Assembly: GCA_026770585.1 (NCBI GenBank)
Contig: MU646652.1
Location: 336,444 to 352,932 of the forward strand
Source of the DNA: Baffinella frigidus
Taxonomy: Eukaryota; Cryptophyceae; Cryptomonadales; Baffinellaceae
Length of the DNA stretch: 16,489 nucleotides
Direction: 5' to 3'
Program-made: the position numbers and the translations under genes
Notes under the pieces: generated by a model
Told to the model about the DNA's origin: nothing
The model's database searches: none
What the model saw: only the letters and a program-made list of their open reading frames with translations
Part shown: piece by piece, positions 1 through 6,567 of the stretch
How positions within the stretch are numbered: position 1 is the stretch's first letter
Layout of the letters: every line of letters starts with the position of its first letter

Positions 1-205
1 CCCCCAATGTGTCCACCTCACCTGGGATACTCGCGAGGCCTCTTTTGACACGCGCCCCCCCCGATGAATGGCACTCCTGAGAATGCCTGCGGTGCTTGGT
101 GTCTTCGTGCAATTGGCCGTAACACGAGAGGCCACTTTCCCTCAGCTGAGGGAGGGTGGGTCGTTCCCGTCGTTTACAACGGCGCAGGAGCATACGGCCC
201 CCTGC

Positions 206-309
206 ATGAACACGTGGGTTATGTGCGTTGGAATGAACACGTGAGCCTTGTGCGTTGGAGTGCACACGTGTGCCCTGTGCGGTGTAATGAACACGTGAGG
301 CGTGTGCGG
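206..309. repeat. 27-bp tandem repeat, four copies, each with CACGTG-type core
   Basis: Units begin at 206, 233, 260 and 287, each close to ATGAACACGTGNNNNNTGTG. The period is 27 bp (nine codons), so several reading frames stay open across it on both strands, including a 103-codon frame at 64-375. Every unit contains the palindrome CACGTG. I see no protein family signal, so I treat the open frames as a by-product of the period. Confidence 0.85.
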
Positions 310-337
310 GTGCAGGTATGTCAAGACGCTCATCCCC

Positions 338-558
338 GTCGACTACGGGTCCCACCCCCTCCCTTGGTCGGATAGCGAGGGGGCAAACGGATCTTTTTTA
401 TTTCTGGTGCGAATTCAAAAAGTGGTACGAGTCGTATCCAACTTGTGGGGGATTCAGTGCCCACACGTGCACTGAATCCAATAAATATCCGATCCATTTC
501 CCCCCTCGCTATCCGACCAAGGCGCTCTTCCCAGTCGACTACGGGTCCCACCCCCTCC
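338..558. repeat. Nested inverted repeat between 25-bp direct repeats (MITE-like)
   Basis: A perfect 22-bp inverted repeat lies at 362-383 and 501-522 (CCTTGGTCGGATAGCGAGGG and complement). At its centre is a second hairpin, 450-460 with 469-479 (GGATTCAGTGC / GCACTGAATCC, 8-nt loop). The structure is bordered by two exact 25-bp direct repeats at 338-362 and 534-558 that begin GTCGACTACGGGTCCC. These are too long for an ordinary target-site duplication and may be part of the element. Confidence 0.7.
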
Positions 559-616
559 ACCAGCCATCCCAAGTGGCTCAAATAGTGCCCTGGAAGGTCG
601 TCGATTTTACCTTAGA

Positions 617-638
617 TCGGGGTCGGATCCGACCCCGA
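617..638. repeat. 22-bp perfect palindrome
   Basis: The sequence reads TCGGGGTCGGATCCGACCCC followed by GA, and equals its own reverse complement over 22 bases. It lies in non-coding DNA 95 bp beyond the nested hairpin. No function can be assigned. Confidence 0.75.
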
Positions 639-833
639 CCCACCTTGATGTTTCCTATTTTCACTCAGGCCGACCTGTCACCTGGAGGGTTCCTTGAATT
701 CTGGTGCCCCCACTCTTCATCACGAATCCACTCGATTTCCGGGCCATGCAGCATACACGGTAGATCCTAGGGCTCGTAGGAATAGATCTATCGGTCCTTT
801 GGGTCCTTCAAAAATTCCTGAGGATTCCTTTGT

Positions 834-1220
834 AAAAGTTGACAAGTGCTGAAGTACACTGCAGTTTAAGTCGACATTTTGTATGGTGGTTGACTTACCA
901 ATGTGTCCATTTATCTCAAGGTGCAGAAGAAAGAGGTCACCTCACCTCCCCCCAACGAGAGCTCCCGCGCTAGGATTAGGAAATGGCGGCTGCTGCCGTT
1001 GGTGACAATGCGGAAGGGGTGCGTGATCAGTTGGAGCAAAGGAGAGACTTGAGGGAGCTTACACACACGCTTGAGGAGGTTGAGCGCAGGGCCTCGGCGG
1101 AACAAGTTGACCTGGAAAGTTGACAGTGTGTTTAAGAAGTGCACTGCAGTTAAGTGGACAGTTTTGTACGGGGTTGACTTCGCGAAGTTGTTCATCTGAG
1201 GTGCAGAGGAAGGGGCACAC
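834..1220. repeat. Diverged ~105-bp direct repeat, copies ~834-945 and ~1116-1220
   Basis: Both copies run AAAGTTGACA, then a GCACTGCAGTTAAG-type block, then TTTTGTAYGG, then GGTTGACTT and finally GGTGCAGARGAA. Similarity is interrupted by short indels. The second copy starts at the stop of the small ATG-initiated frame at 983-1123, so the frame lies between and partly within the copies. This fits the local-duplication habit seen inside the methyltransferase introns downstream. Confidence 0.6.
983..1123 (+). CDS. Small ORF, possible 5' exon of the methyltransferase gene
   Basis: An ATG at 983 opens a 46-codon frame (starts MAAAAVGDNAEGVRDQLEQR, ends DLES) that is charged and helix-like, closing with TGA at 1121. 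Two readings are possible. It may be a short independent or decayed frame. Alternatively, its first 47 nt (983-1029) may be exon 0: a GT after TCA at 1030 gives phase 2, which is what exon 1 at 1490 needs, and the joined codon would be Gln. The remaining heptad-like residues would then be intronic. No family recognised; the link is inference. Confidence 0.25.
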   Translation: MAAAAVGDNAEGVRDQLEQRRDLRELTHTLEEVERRASAEQVDLES

Positions 1221-1489
1221 CGCCGGGAAAAAACGGCCCTAGACCTGGTCGTGTTAAACACGCGGTCTTTTTTGACAATGCATTGAACCCCGCTTCCCCC
1301 CTCGCAGACACCATTACACATTCTGGCTAGTTGCGATCGTGTATGCCAATGTATCAACCCCCGCATTTCCCCTTCTCTGACAGGCACGACAAGAGCTTTG
1401 ATTGAACTTACGTCGGACCATAAACTTGAGACGTCCCGAGAGGGCTCGACCTAAGTGCTTCTCTACGATACTAAATGTACACCCGGCAG

Positions 1490-1559
1490 GCACTACCACG
1501 ATCGGTACCACGAGCTGGTCCAGGCCGAGCTTGAGGAGTTCGCGCCCAAGGACCGCCAG
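1490..1559 (+). CDS. Methyltransferase exon 1 (first confident exon)
   Basis: The acceptor is CCCGGCAG|G at 1488-1489 and the donor is CGCCAG|GTTTGC at 1560. It is read as one base completing a split codon plus 23 codons, containing HDRYHELVQAELEEF and ending APKDRQ. This is the amphipathic helix that commonly precedes motif I. It needs an upstream exon ending in phase 2. Confidence 0.65.
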
Positions 1560-4500
1560 GTTTGCCCCCTCCCGACTCACTAGCCCTGCCTCACTCGGGT
1601 TCACCCATTATTCTCAAGTTGACGTCCTGGCCGTGCGGTACACATTCGTCAACTTTGGAGCAGAGGAGAGCCCGGGATCACCGAATCAGTGCGCCCAAAT
1701 AGACTCAGCCAGAGATAGACTGTGCATGCCCTCTCTCGCTGTCCCACGAAAATAAACGGACCGATCTGCAACCCGCTGTGTGGGAAAGGCTGGTATTGAC
1801 TGTCAGCACGGTGCAGATGATCGCTGTGGAGCTCGGGGCGTCATACGGGAACACGACCTTGAGCTACAAGTGCGAGCCCCAACCCTAAACCCCAAACCCC
1901 AAACCCCAAACCCCAAACCCCGAGCCCCAAACCCCAAACCCTAAACCCTAAACCCTAAACCCTAAACCCTCACCCCAAACCCCCAAACCCAAATCCCGAA
2001 CTCCAAACCCCACAACCCAAACCCCAAACCCCAAACCCCAAAGCTTGATGGTCAAATCTTTGATGATCAAAGCCCAAGCCCCAAACGCGGAACCAGGTGC
2101 GGGCACAACTGGGACGCGGCCGTGGACTTCTGGCTCAACGAGGAGAAGCCGATGGAGAAGAAGTGGGATTTCCACGTCGTGGCTGTCGACATCTCCCCCC
2201 AGGTCTCGCACCCGTCTTGTACCACACTCTCGTTTCGAAAGCGTTCAGTCTTGGATGGGTTGAAAGAGGGGTGCGCGGGGAAGCGATTTGGTTCGCTTCA
2301 GGGCCCAGCATGCCATCCAGGACTGAAGGGCCGCTGCCGAGCGAGAGAAGGGAACGGTCCATCTAAACGTAACCCATAGGCCCTACGGATGAAACCCGTA
2401 GGAGCATAGGGTGGTTCCTACGGAAAAGTCGAGGTCGAAAATCGACCTTGGCTTTTAATCTTGTGCTTAGTTGGCTCGACAGCGCGTCCGTAACGAACGT
2501 AACGAACGTCGTGGCCGTCGACATCTCCGCACAGGTCTCGCACCCGTCTTGTACAGGGGCACCTCGCCCATAAGAAACTGCCCCCTCCTAGGACCCTACA
2601 GTAGGCCTATGCCTAGGGCCTTGCGGTGACATTTGACCAGTTTGGTGGCCCCGGGGGCACAGGCACTGGGGTTCGGGCGGCGGCGAAGGACCCTAGAGTA
2701 GGCCTATGCCTAGGGCCTTGCGGTGGCCCTAGGGAGGGGGCAGGTTCGTATGAGCGAGGTACCCCTGTACTACACTCTGATGAAGCTCTCCGGAGAGAGC
2801 CTCGTCCCGCGATGTATAACCTCTGACTAAGGAAAGCGTCATCCGAATGTCCCGCTGGACCTGACGCCCGATCTGCTGACCCATGGAGCGCAACAGTACA
2901 CACAGGTACTGCCTAGACACACGCGGCCGGACGTGACCAGTTGCTGACGGATCAGTTGACCAGTTTGACATTTGACCAGTTTGGTGGCCCCGGGGGCACA
3001 GGCACTGGGGTTTGGGCGGCGGCGAAACATGTTGGACACCTCATCGTCCAGTCCCTACGTCGGGTCCTGAGATATGGCGGGGCGAGGCTGGCAGGAGCTG
3101 ATCACCTCGGGAGATGAGGACGAGGCGGCCTAATCACGGCCTAATCACCTCGAGAGATGAGGGCAGGATGTGACCAGTTGCTGACATACCAGCCCCGGGG
3201 GCTACCAAGGGATTTTCGGGCACTCACTCGCCCGCTCTGGCCCCGACAGGCTCTGGGGTTCGGGCAGCGGCGAAACATCTTCGACACCTCCATCGTCCAC
3301 GACTTCACGAACCCGCCTACCCACGAGCTCGCCACGACCCTCGAGAAGGTCCGTGCCCCCCTCCCAACCCCAACCCCAAGCCATGCGCGAGAGGGGAATG
3401 AACCGAGAGAGAGACAGAGCTAGCAAGGAGGAGAGAGCGAGCGGAAGAGAGAGAGATATCGAGAGGAAGAAAGAGCGCGAGCGGTACTCTGCCCGCTCTG
3501 CACCTCCCACGCGAGGTCGGTGCGCGGGTACCGGTTGTGCATCTGGCACCACACAGCGCTGCTTCCAACCACGCGTGAGAGGTTCAGAGCGGGGAGGGTG
3601 ACGCTCTCTCGCTTTCTTCCTCTCTATCTCTCCCTCTCCCTCTGCCTCCACACAACCACAACTACCGACCCGCGCGGGTTCCAACCACGTGTGAGAGCTG
3701 CCGAGCGGCAAGGTGGTGGGGTGGGGGCGTGCGGAGTTTCTAACAACATTCTGGTGGTCTCGGTGCAGGCGGACTTCCTGACGGCGATCATGACGACGTT
3801 CTACATCCCGACTGACCGCTGGTCTGCAGCCCACCCTAGCCACACACCGGAGTTCAAAGGGATTTCGCATTATCCCTAAGCGATAAGACCCCCCTACGAA
3901 CCATACGTTAGGCAACCCGTAGGTACATAGGGGGGGTTCCTACGGATAAGGTAACGGGAACTCGGGCATTTCCAGCCCGAAAATCTCTTCGTAGCTCTCT
4001 CTGTGGCTACCCTCCGAAGCGAGGCGTGTTCGTTGTTTCTTCCAGCTGGGCTGCCGGGGAACCCAAAAAACAAAAACCAAACACTAAACACTCAACATCA
4101 AACACCAAACACCAAGCCCCAAACACGAAACACCAAACATCAAACGCCAAACCCCGAGCCCCAAACACCGAACATCGAACACCAATCACCAATCACCAAA
4201 CACCAAACATCAAACACCAAGCACCATGCACCAAGCACCAAGCACCAAACCCCAAGCCCCGGGCCCCGGGCCCCGGGCCCCAAACCCCAAACCCCACGAC
4301 CCAAACCCCAAACCGCAAACACGAAACACAGGCACGAGATGCTCTTCAAGTTCATTGCCGACCGCTCCAAGCCCAAGGTCGGCCCCAGCGGAATTTGACC
4401 ATCAATTTGACCATCAACTCTTCCTCGTCTCGTGCGATCACTGTGGATGTGTTTCGTTTCAGTTTCTTTCGACCTGAACCCCAACACCCACACCCCAAAC

Positions 4501-4727
4501 CCCAAACCCCAAACCCCAAACCCCAAACCCCAAACCCCAAACCCCAAACCCCAAACCTGAACCCTAAACCCTAAACCCTAAACATTCGACAGGAAATTAT
4601 TAGCAGTAAACCGTCAATAGCAAACCCTCAACCATCAGCCCACAACACCAGCTGCGTGTGTACAACGTGATGATGTCCCTAAACCGTCAAGAGGAGCTCG
4701 TTAACAGTAAACCGTCAACAACAAACC

Positions 4728-4787
<60 letters not shown>

Positions 4788-6501
4788 ACCCGCAACACCA
4801 GCTGCTGGTGTACAACGTGATGATGGCGTTCGACAAGCGTAACCTCACCCCCGAGCAACTCTTCGGCCACGTCCAGGCATCCCCCCCTCCTCACACCCTC
4901 CTCACACCCCTGCCGTCCACTTAGCAGCCGCCGGGGGATTCGCGGATGCAGCCCATCTAAACGATTTCTACTAGAATCTTACCCATTGCCGTGGAAGCTA
5001 ACCGGAATGTCACCTTGAATTCAAGGTGAAAAGGTCCTCGCTCGCTTCTAAGTGGCCGGGCGACACCCTCCTTGTAAAGCGCGATCATCCCGGGAGGTTT
5101 GGGGGTGGCGCACGCCTCCCCCCCGGCAGAAATGAGGGTAGTGTGAGAGAGAAAGGGAGCGGGGAGGGGAAAGAGCGAGATACAGCGGGATATGGGGACA
5201 GAGCGAGCCGGCGAGAGGGCCATTCTGGCAAGTAACAGCAGATCCCGAGTGGCTGTGGAGAGGGATCTAATTTCGGAACAAGACAGATTCTGTCCCGCTA
5301 TCTTAGGCTTCCGACGCCGAAGACAAGGGTGTACATGCTATTTCAGGCATATAATGATGCTATCTTACGCTTTTTGATGCATTGTGGTATGTTGCGAGAT
5401 GAGATCGGTGTGAGAGGACAGCAGTGAGAGTGATGCACTTGGTGCGGTGCACTAACCAGGGTCACTCTCACCCCGCGGCCTGTTCGCTGCCCCCTCGCCA
5501 CGTTGCGTGCTCCTCCTGAACCCTAAACTTCAACGCTCCTCCCGCAGGGCTGTTCCCTCTCGACTCACTGTCCTCTTCTGAACCCCAAACCTAAACTCCT
5601 GAACCCCACACCAAAACACTTCTCATGAACCCCAAACCTAAACCTAAACGCGTCTCGCGCAGGGCTGGACGTCGAAGCGGTCGTTCAACAAGCACCGCAA
5701 CTTCACGGCCCTCGAGCAGACCGGCCAGCACGGCTGCAAGGAGGTTTCTCCTCCACCCTCTCTCTCTCTCCCTCCCTCTCTCTCTTCCTCCCTCTCTCGC
5801 CCACCCTCTCACTCTCTCCCTCGCTCTCTCTCTTCCTCCCTCTCTCGCCCACCCTCTCACTCTCTCCCTCGCTCTCTCTCTTCCTCCCTCTCTCGCCCAC
5901 CCTCTCACTCTCTCCCTATCTCTCTTTCTTCCTCCCTCTCTCGCTCTCGCTCTCTCTCCACACATCACGGCTGCAAGAGGGGCCCCCTCCCTGTCGCTCT
6001 CTCACTCTCGTCCGCTCTCTCTCTCTATCTGCCTTCCTTCCTCTCTCCCTCTCTCCCTCTCTCCCTCTCTCTCTCTCTCTATCCACACATCACGGCTGCA
6101 AGGCGCGGCCCCCTCCCTCTCTCGACATGCCAGCACGGCTGAATGGAGGTCTCCCTCCTCCTCTCTCCACACAACCGCACGGTGGACTCTGAGAGTTTCA
6201 TGAAAAGTAGGATCCTACTGTCTCTTTGAATCTCACTTGGTTTAGCCCTTGTCAAACTTGGTGATGTTACTCCCGGATTATGGTTGCTGTGGAAGATCCG
6301 TAGTCCGGAAGACTTGAGGCGTTGCACAGGAGGGGGGGCGGGGGGCATGGTGACGGGCGTACATTCTGGTTGGTGGTCAAATTGATGGTTGGTGGTCAAA
6401 TTGGTTGGTGGTCAAATTGATTGTCAAATGTCTGGCAGGCGTGGACCATGACGTACCTCGTGCGCTTCGACGTCATCGTCGCCAAGAACTCGGGCCACTA
6501 A
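1490..6501 (+). CDS. Class I SAM-dependent methyltransferase-like protein, nine visible exons
   Basis: The proposed join is 1490-1559, 1817-1869, 2097-2202, 3250-3348, 3769-3821, 4332-4377, 4802-4870, 5663-5743 and 6439-6501. All introns are GT-AG and every junction phase agrees, giving ~213 residues plus TAA. The order of elements is that of a Rossmann methyltransferase: a helical lead (HDRYHELVQAELEEF), motif I ELGASYGNTT (~29-38), the acidic end of strand 2 in VVAVDISPQALGFG (~69-82, Asp73), IVHDFTNPP (~92-100), a motif IV-like ADFLTAIMTTFYIP (~111), then LLVYNVMMAFD and a C-terminal strand TYLVRFDVIVAK. The usual role is methyl transfer from SAM; the substrate cannot be read. Motif I to Asp73 is longer than usual because of an insert containing CGHNWDAAVDFW. 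The 5' end is unresolved. Exons are GC-rich and short, introns long and repetitive. Confidence 0.72.
1817..1869 (+). CDS. Methyltransferase exon 2, SAM-binding motif I
   Basis: The acceptor is GGTGCAG|ATG and the donor is CTACAA|GTGCGA. Seventeen codons plus two bases encode MIAVELGASYGNTTLSY. ELGASYG matches the E/D-x-G-x-x-x-G loop that binds SAM. The last codon is split with exon 3 and gives Lys. Confidence 0.7.
1870..2096 (+). repeat. Intron 2, telomere-like CCCCAAA/CCCTAAA array
   Basis: From ~1877 to 2041 the intron is almost entirely heptamers of AAACCCC, with a run of CCCTAAA at about 1936-1970. It ends in a short unique stretch and the acceptor GGAACCAG|G. The C-rich strand is the sense strand of the host gene. 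Confidence 0.85.
2097..2202 (+). CDS. Methyltransferase exon 3
   Basis: The acceptor is AACCAG|G and the donor is CCCCAG|GTCTCG. It encodes CGHNWDAAVDFWLNEE through to HVVAVDISPQ. The Asp of AVDIS is placed to contact the SAM ribose at the end of strand 2. The 3' 28 bases of the exon and the first 20 of the intron recur at 2507-2554. Confidence 0.75.
2372..2412. repeat. Short hairpin, family 2 (copy 1)
   Basis: The arms are ACCCATAGGCCCTACGG (2372-2388) and CCGTAGGAGCATAGGGT (2396-2412), with two mismatches and a 7-nt loop. The hairpin is followed by GGTTCCTACGGA. A similar hairpin with the same trailing sequence is at 3889-3931. Both lie in introns of the methyltransferase gene. Confidence 0.6.
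2507..2554 (+). repeat. Partial copy of exon 3 end plus 5' splice site, within intron 3
   Basis: These 48 bases match 2175-2222 at 45 positions. They encode VVAVDISAQ and keep the following GTCTCGCACC donor region. The copy runs into the TA that starts a hairpin element at 2552, which suggests the element inserted at that TA after or during duplication. Confidence 0.8.
2552..2769. mobile_element. Palindromic TA-flanked element, enlarged copy with internal duplication
   Basis: The left end is TACAGGGGCACCTCGCCCAT and the right end is ATGAGCGAGGTACCCCTGTA. The core block GGACCCTASAGTAGGCCTAT... occurs twice, at 2591-2628 and 2688-2725 (38 bp each). The two are separated by 59 bp (2629-2687) that match 2968-3026 at 58 of 59 positions and contain an exon 4 start fragment. 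Without the extra 97 bp the element would be ~121 bp, the normal size here. Confidence 0.8.
3002..3050 (+). repeat. Damaged copy of exon 4 start within intron 3
   Basis: After ...GGGCACAG the sequence GCACTGGGGTTTGGGCGGCG and onward mirrors exon 4 (3250 on), reading ALGFGRRRN. A one-base loss near 3041 shifts the frame. The match includes the acceptor AG. A shorter copy (2663-2687) lies inside the enlarged hairpin element. These appear to be decoy 3' splice sites with attached exon pieces. Confidence 0.8.
3250..3348 (+). CDS. Methyltransferase exon 4
   Basis: The acceptor is CCCCGACAG|GCT and the donor is GAGAAG|GTCCGT. Thirty-three codons run from ALGFGQRRNIFDTSIVHDF to LATTLEK. ALGFG continues the helix after the strand 2 Asp, and the VHDFTNPP segment is where this superfamily often contacts the adenine. 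Both ends are phase 0. Confidence 0.75.
3349..3768 (+). repeat. Intron 4, GA/CT-rich inverted repeat
   Basis: A GA-rich arm (about 3448-3500) and a CT-rich arm (about 3570-3640) are approximate complements. They share CTCTGCCCGCTCTGCACCTC against its near-complement at 3572-3600. The ends of the arms are simple GAGA/CTCT sequence. A ~35-bp segment beginning TTCCAACCACGYGTGAGAG is directly repeated at ~3569 and ~3680. Long open frames across this region come from the low-complexity sequence. Confidence 0.7.
3769..3821 (+). CDS. Methyltransferase exon 5
   Basis: The acceptor is GGTGCAG|GCG and the donor is CCGCTG|GTCTGC. It encodes ADFLTAIMTTFYIPTDR plus two bases of a Trp codon completed by exon 6. 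The hydrophobic ADFLTAIMTTFYI fits strand 4 / motif IV. Confidence 0.7.
3841..3887 (+). repeat. 47-bp sequence shared with the TPR-gene intron
   Basis: CACACACCGGAGTTCAAAGG and what follows match the reverse strand at 15380-15426: 25 of 27 positions in the first block, then about 16 of 20. Each copy starts about 20 nt inside a 5' splice site, that of exon 5 here and that of the TPR exon there, and is in the sense direction of its gene. Confidence 0.75.
3889..3931. repeat. Short hairpin, family 2 (copy 2)
   Basis: The arms are of the type ACCCCCCTACGAACC and CGTAGGTACATAGGGGGG, followed by GGTTCCTACGGATAAG. It resembles the hairpin at 2372-2412. Confidence 0.55.
4069..4331 (+). repeat. Intron 5, telomere-like CACCAAA/CCCCAAA array
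   Basis: Heptamers are dominated by AAACACC, then AAACCCC, and include a (GGGCCCC) run at about 4258-4281 that keeps the seven-base period. The array reaches the acceptor AAACACAG|G of exon 6. Long open frames on both strands are by-products of the repeat. Confidence 0.85.
4332..4377 (+). CDS. Methyltransferase exon 6
   Basis: The acceptor is AACACAG|G and the donor is CCCAAG|GTCGGC. The first base completes Trp; fifteen codons follow (HEMLFKFIADRSKPK). At 46 nt it is the smallest exon, and it was identified by phase and by fit between exons 5 and 7. Confidence 0.65.
4378..4801 (+). repeat. Intron 6, CCCCAAA and CCCTCAA arrays plus a copied exon start
   Basis: A pure (CCCCAAA) run lies at ~4493-4556, then a few CCCTAAA units. 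A segment at ~4606-4676 (AGTAAACCGTCAATAGC... to ...GTGTACAACGTGATGATG) is repeated at ~4706-4825, where it continues into real exon 7. The second copy is expanded by a (CCCTCAA) run at ~4733-4790. The first copy includes its own CAG acceptor and eight exon 7-like codons (LRVYNVMM). Confidence 0.85.
4802..4870 (+). CDS. Methyltransferase exon 7
   Basis: The acceptor is AACACCAG|CTG. It encodes LLVYNVMMAFDKRNLTPEQL then FGH, with donor GGCCAC|GTCCAG. GTC is also the start of several other introns here. An alternative is a GC donor two codons later (GTCCAG|GCATCC), which would add VQ. Both are phase 0. Confidence 0.72.
4871..5662 (+). other. Intron 7: mixed unique sequence, purine-rich tract, small hairpins
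   Basis: It holds a GA-rich stretch (about 5137-5220) and a hairpin with 10-bp arms GTGAGAGTGA (5424-5433) and TCACTCTCAC (5462-5471). Scattered CCCTAAA/CCCCAAA-like units (about 5518-5652) then lead to the acceptor CTCGCGCAG|G. I see no further exon. Confidence 0.6.
5663..5743 (+). CDS. Methyltransferase exon 8
   Basis: The acceptor is TCGCGCAG|GGC. It encodes GWTSKRSFNKHRNFTALEQ and then TGQHGCKE. The donor is AAGGAG|GTTTCT at 5744. Ending one codon earlier would need a GA donor, which is less likely. Three diverged copies of the exon end lie downstream in intron 8. Confidence 0.72.
5755..6086. repeat. CT-rich tract with 48-bp tandem repeat
   Basis: The region is (CTCTCCCTC)-type polypyrimidine inside intron 8. 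CTCTCTCGCCCACCCTCTCA recurs with period 48 (marker G at 5799, 5847 and 5895). Since 48 is a multiple of three, long open frames exist on both strands; they are not genes. Confidence 0.9.
5961..6160 (+). repeat. Three copies of the exon 8 end / donor region within intron 8
   Basis: CACATCACGGCTGCAAG occurs at 5961 and ~6086. GCCAGCACGGCTGAATGGAG followed by GTCTCCC lies at 6129-6155. They correspond to the exon 8 end GCCAGCACGGCTGCAAGGAG followed by GTTTCTCC (about 5724-5750). Each copy is followed by CT-rich sequence like that after the true donor. Confidence 0.75.
6368..6425. repeat. Short tandem repeat GGTTGGTGGTCAAATTG, three copies
   Basis: Copies start near 6368, 6387 and 6403, just before the exon 9 acceptor. 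A related sequence in the opposite orientation (TTTGACCATCAATTTGACCA) is at 4395-4414, just after exon 6. Confidence 0.7.
6439..6501 (+). CDS. Methyltransferase terminal exon 9
   Basis: The acceptor is TCTGGCAG|GCG. It encodes AWTMTYLVRFDVIVAKNSGH and then TAA. The alternating hydrophobic YLVRFDVIVA is typical of the final beta strand of a class I methyltransferase. The last 24 bases across the stop (6483-6506) are repeated in tandem at 6507-6530. Confidence 0.75.
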   Translation, partial: AWTMTYLVRFDVIVAKNSGH

Positions 6502-6530
6502 GCGAGCAACAACTCGGGGCACTAAGCGAG
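6483..6530 (+). repeat. 24-bp tandem duplication across the stop codon
   Basis: CAAGAACTCGGGCCACTAAG plus CGAG is followed at once by CAACAACTCGGGGCACTAAG plus CGAG. The second copy is after the stop and cannot be translated as part of this protein. It is the same kind of exon-edge copying seen in the introns. Confidence 0.85.
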
Positions 6531-6567
6531 ATTTCCCAGCACTCTGCTGTGATGCGAGGACGGACCC

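Noticed and set aside
911-1387. 158-codon minus-strand ORF
   Set aside because: No domain; it is antisense to the duplicated block and the small plus-strand frame.
1621-1662. Possible extra methyltransferase exon encoding VDVLAVRYTFVNFG
   Set aside because: Exon 1 joins exon 2 directly in phase 0 and gives a natural motif I; this segment lacks a clean acceptor and would interrupt the fold.
3202-3915. 237-codon minus-strand ORF
   Set aside because: It is antisense to exons 4 and 5 and to the GA/CT-rich intron; its protein is low-complexity (SLSLPLAL, RERERK-like) with no domain.
4003-4574. ORFs rich in Thr/Pro/Asn/Lys or Gly/Val/Trp/Phe
   Set aside because: They are translations of seven-base telomere-like repeats, not genes.
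4877-4878. GC donor for intron 7 and GA donor for intron 8 (as in dinoflagellates)
   Set aside because: In-phase GT donors exist at 4871 and 5744, so non-canonical splicing is not needed; the lineage cannot be inferred from it.
5591-6203. Long ORFs on both strands rich in Ser/Leu or Arg/Glu
   Set aside because: They come from the CT tract and the 48-bp repeat with a period divisible by three, inside intron 8.
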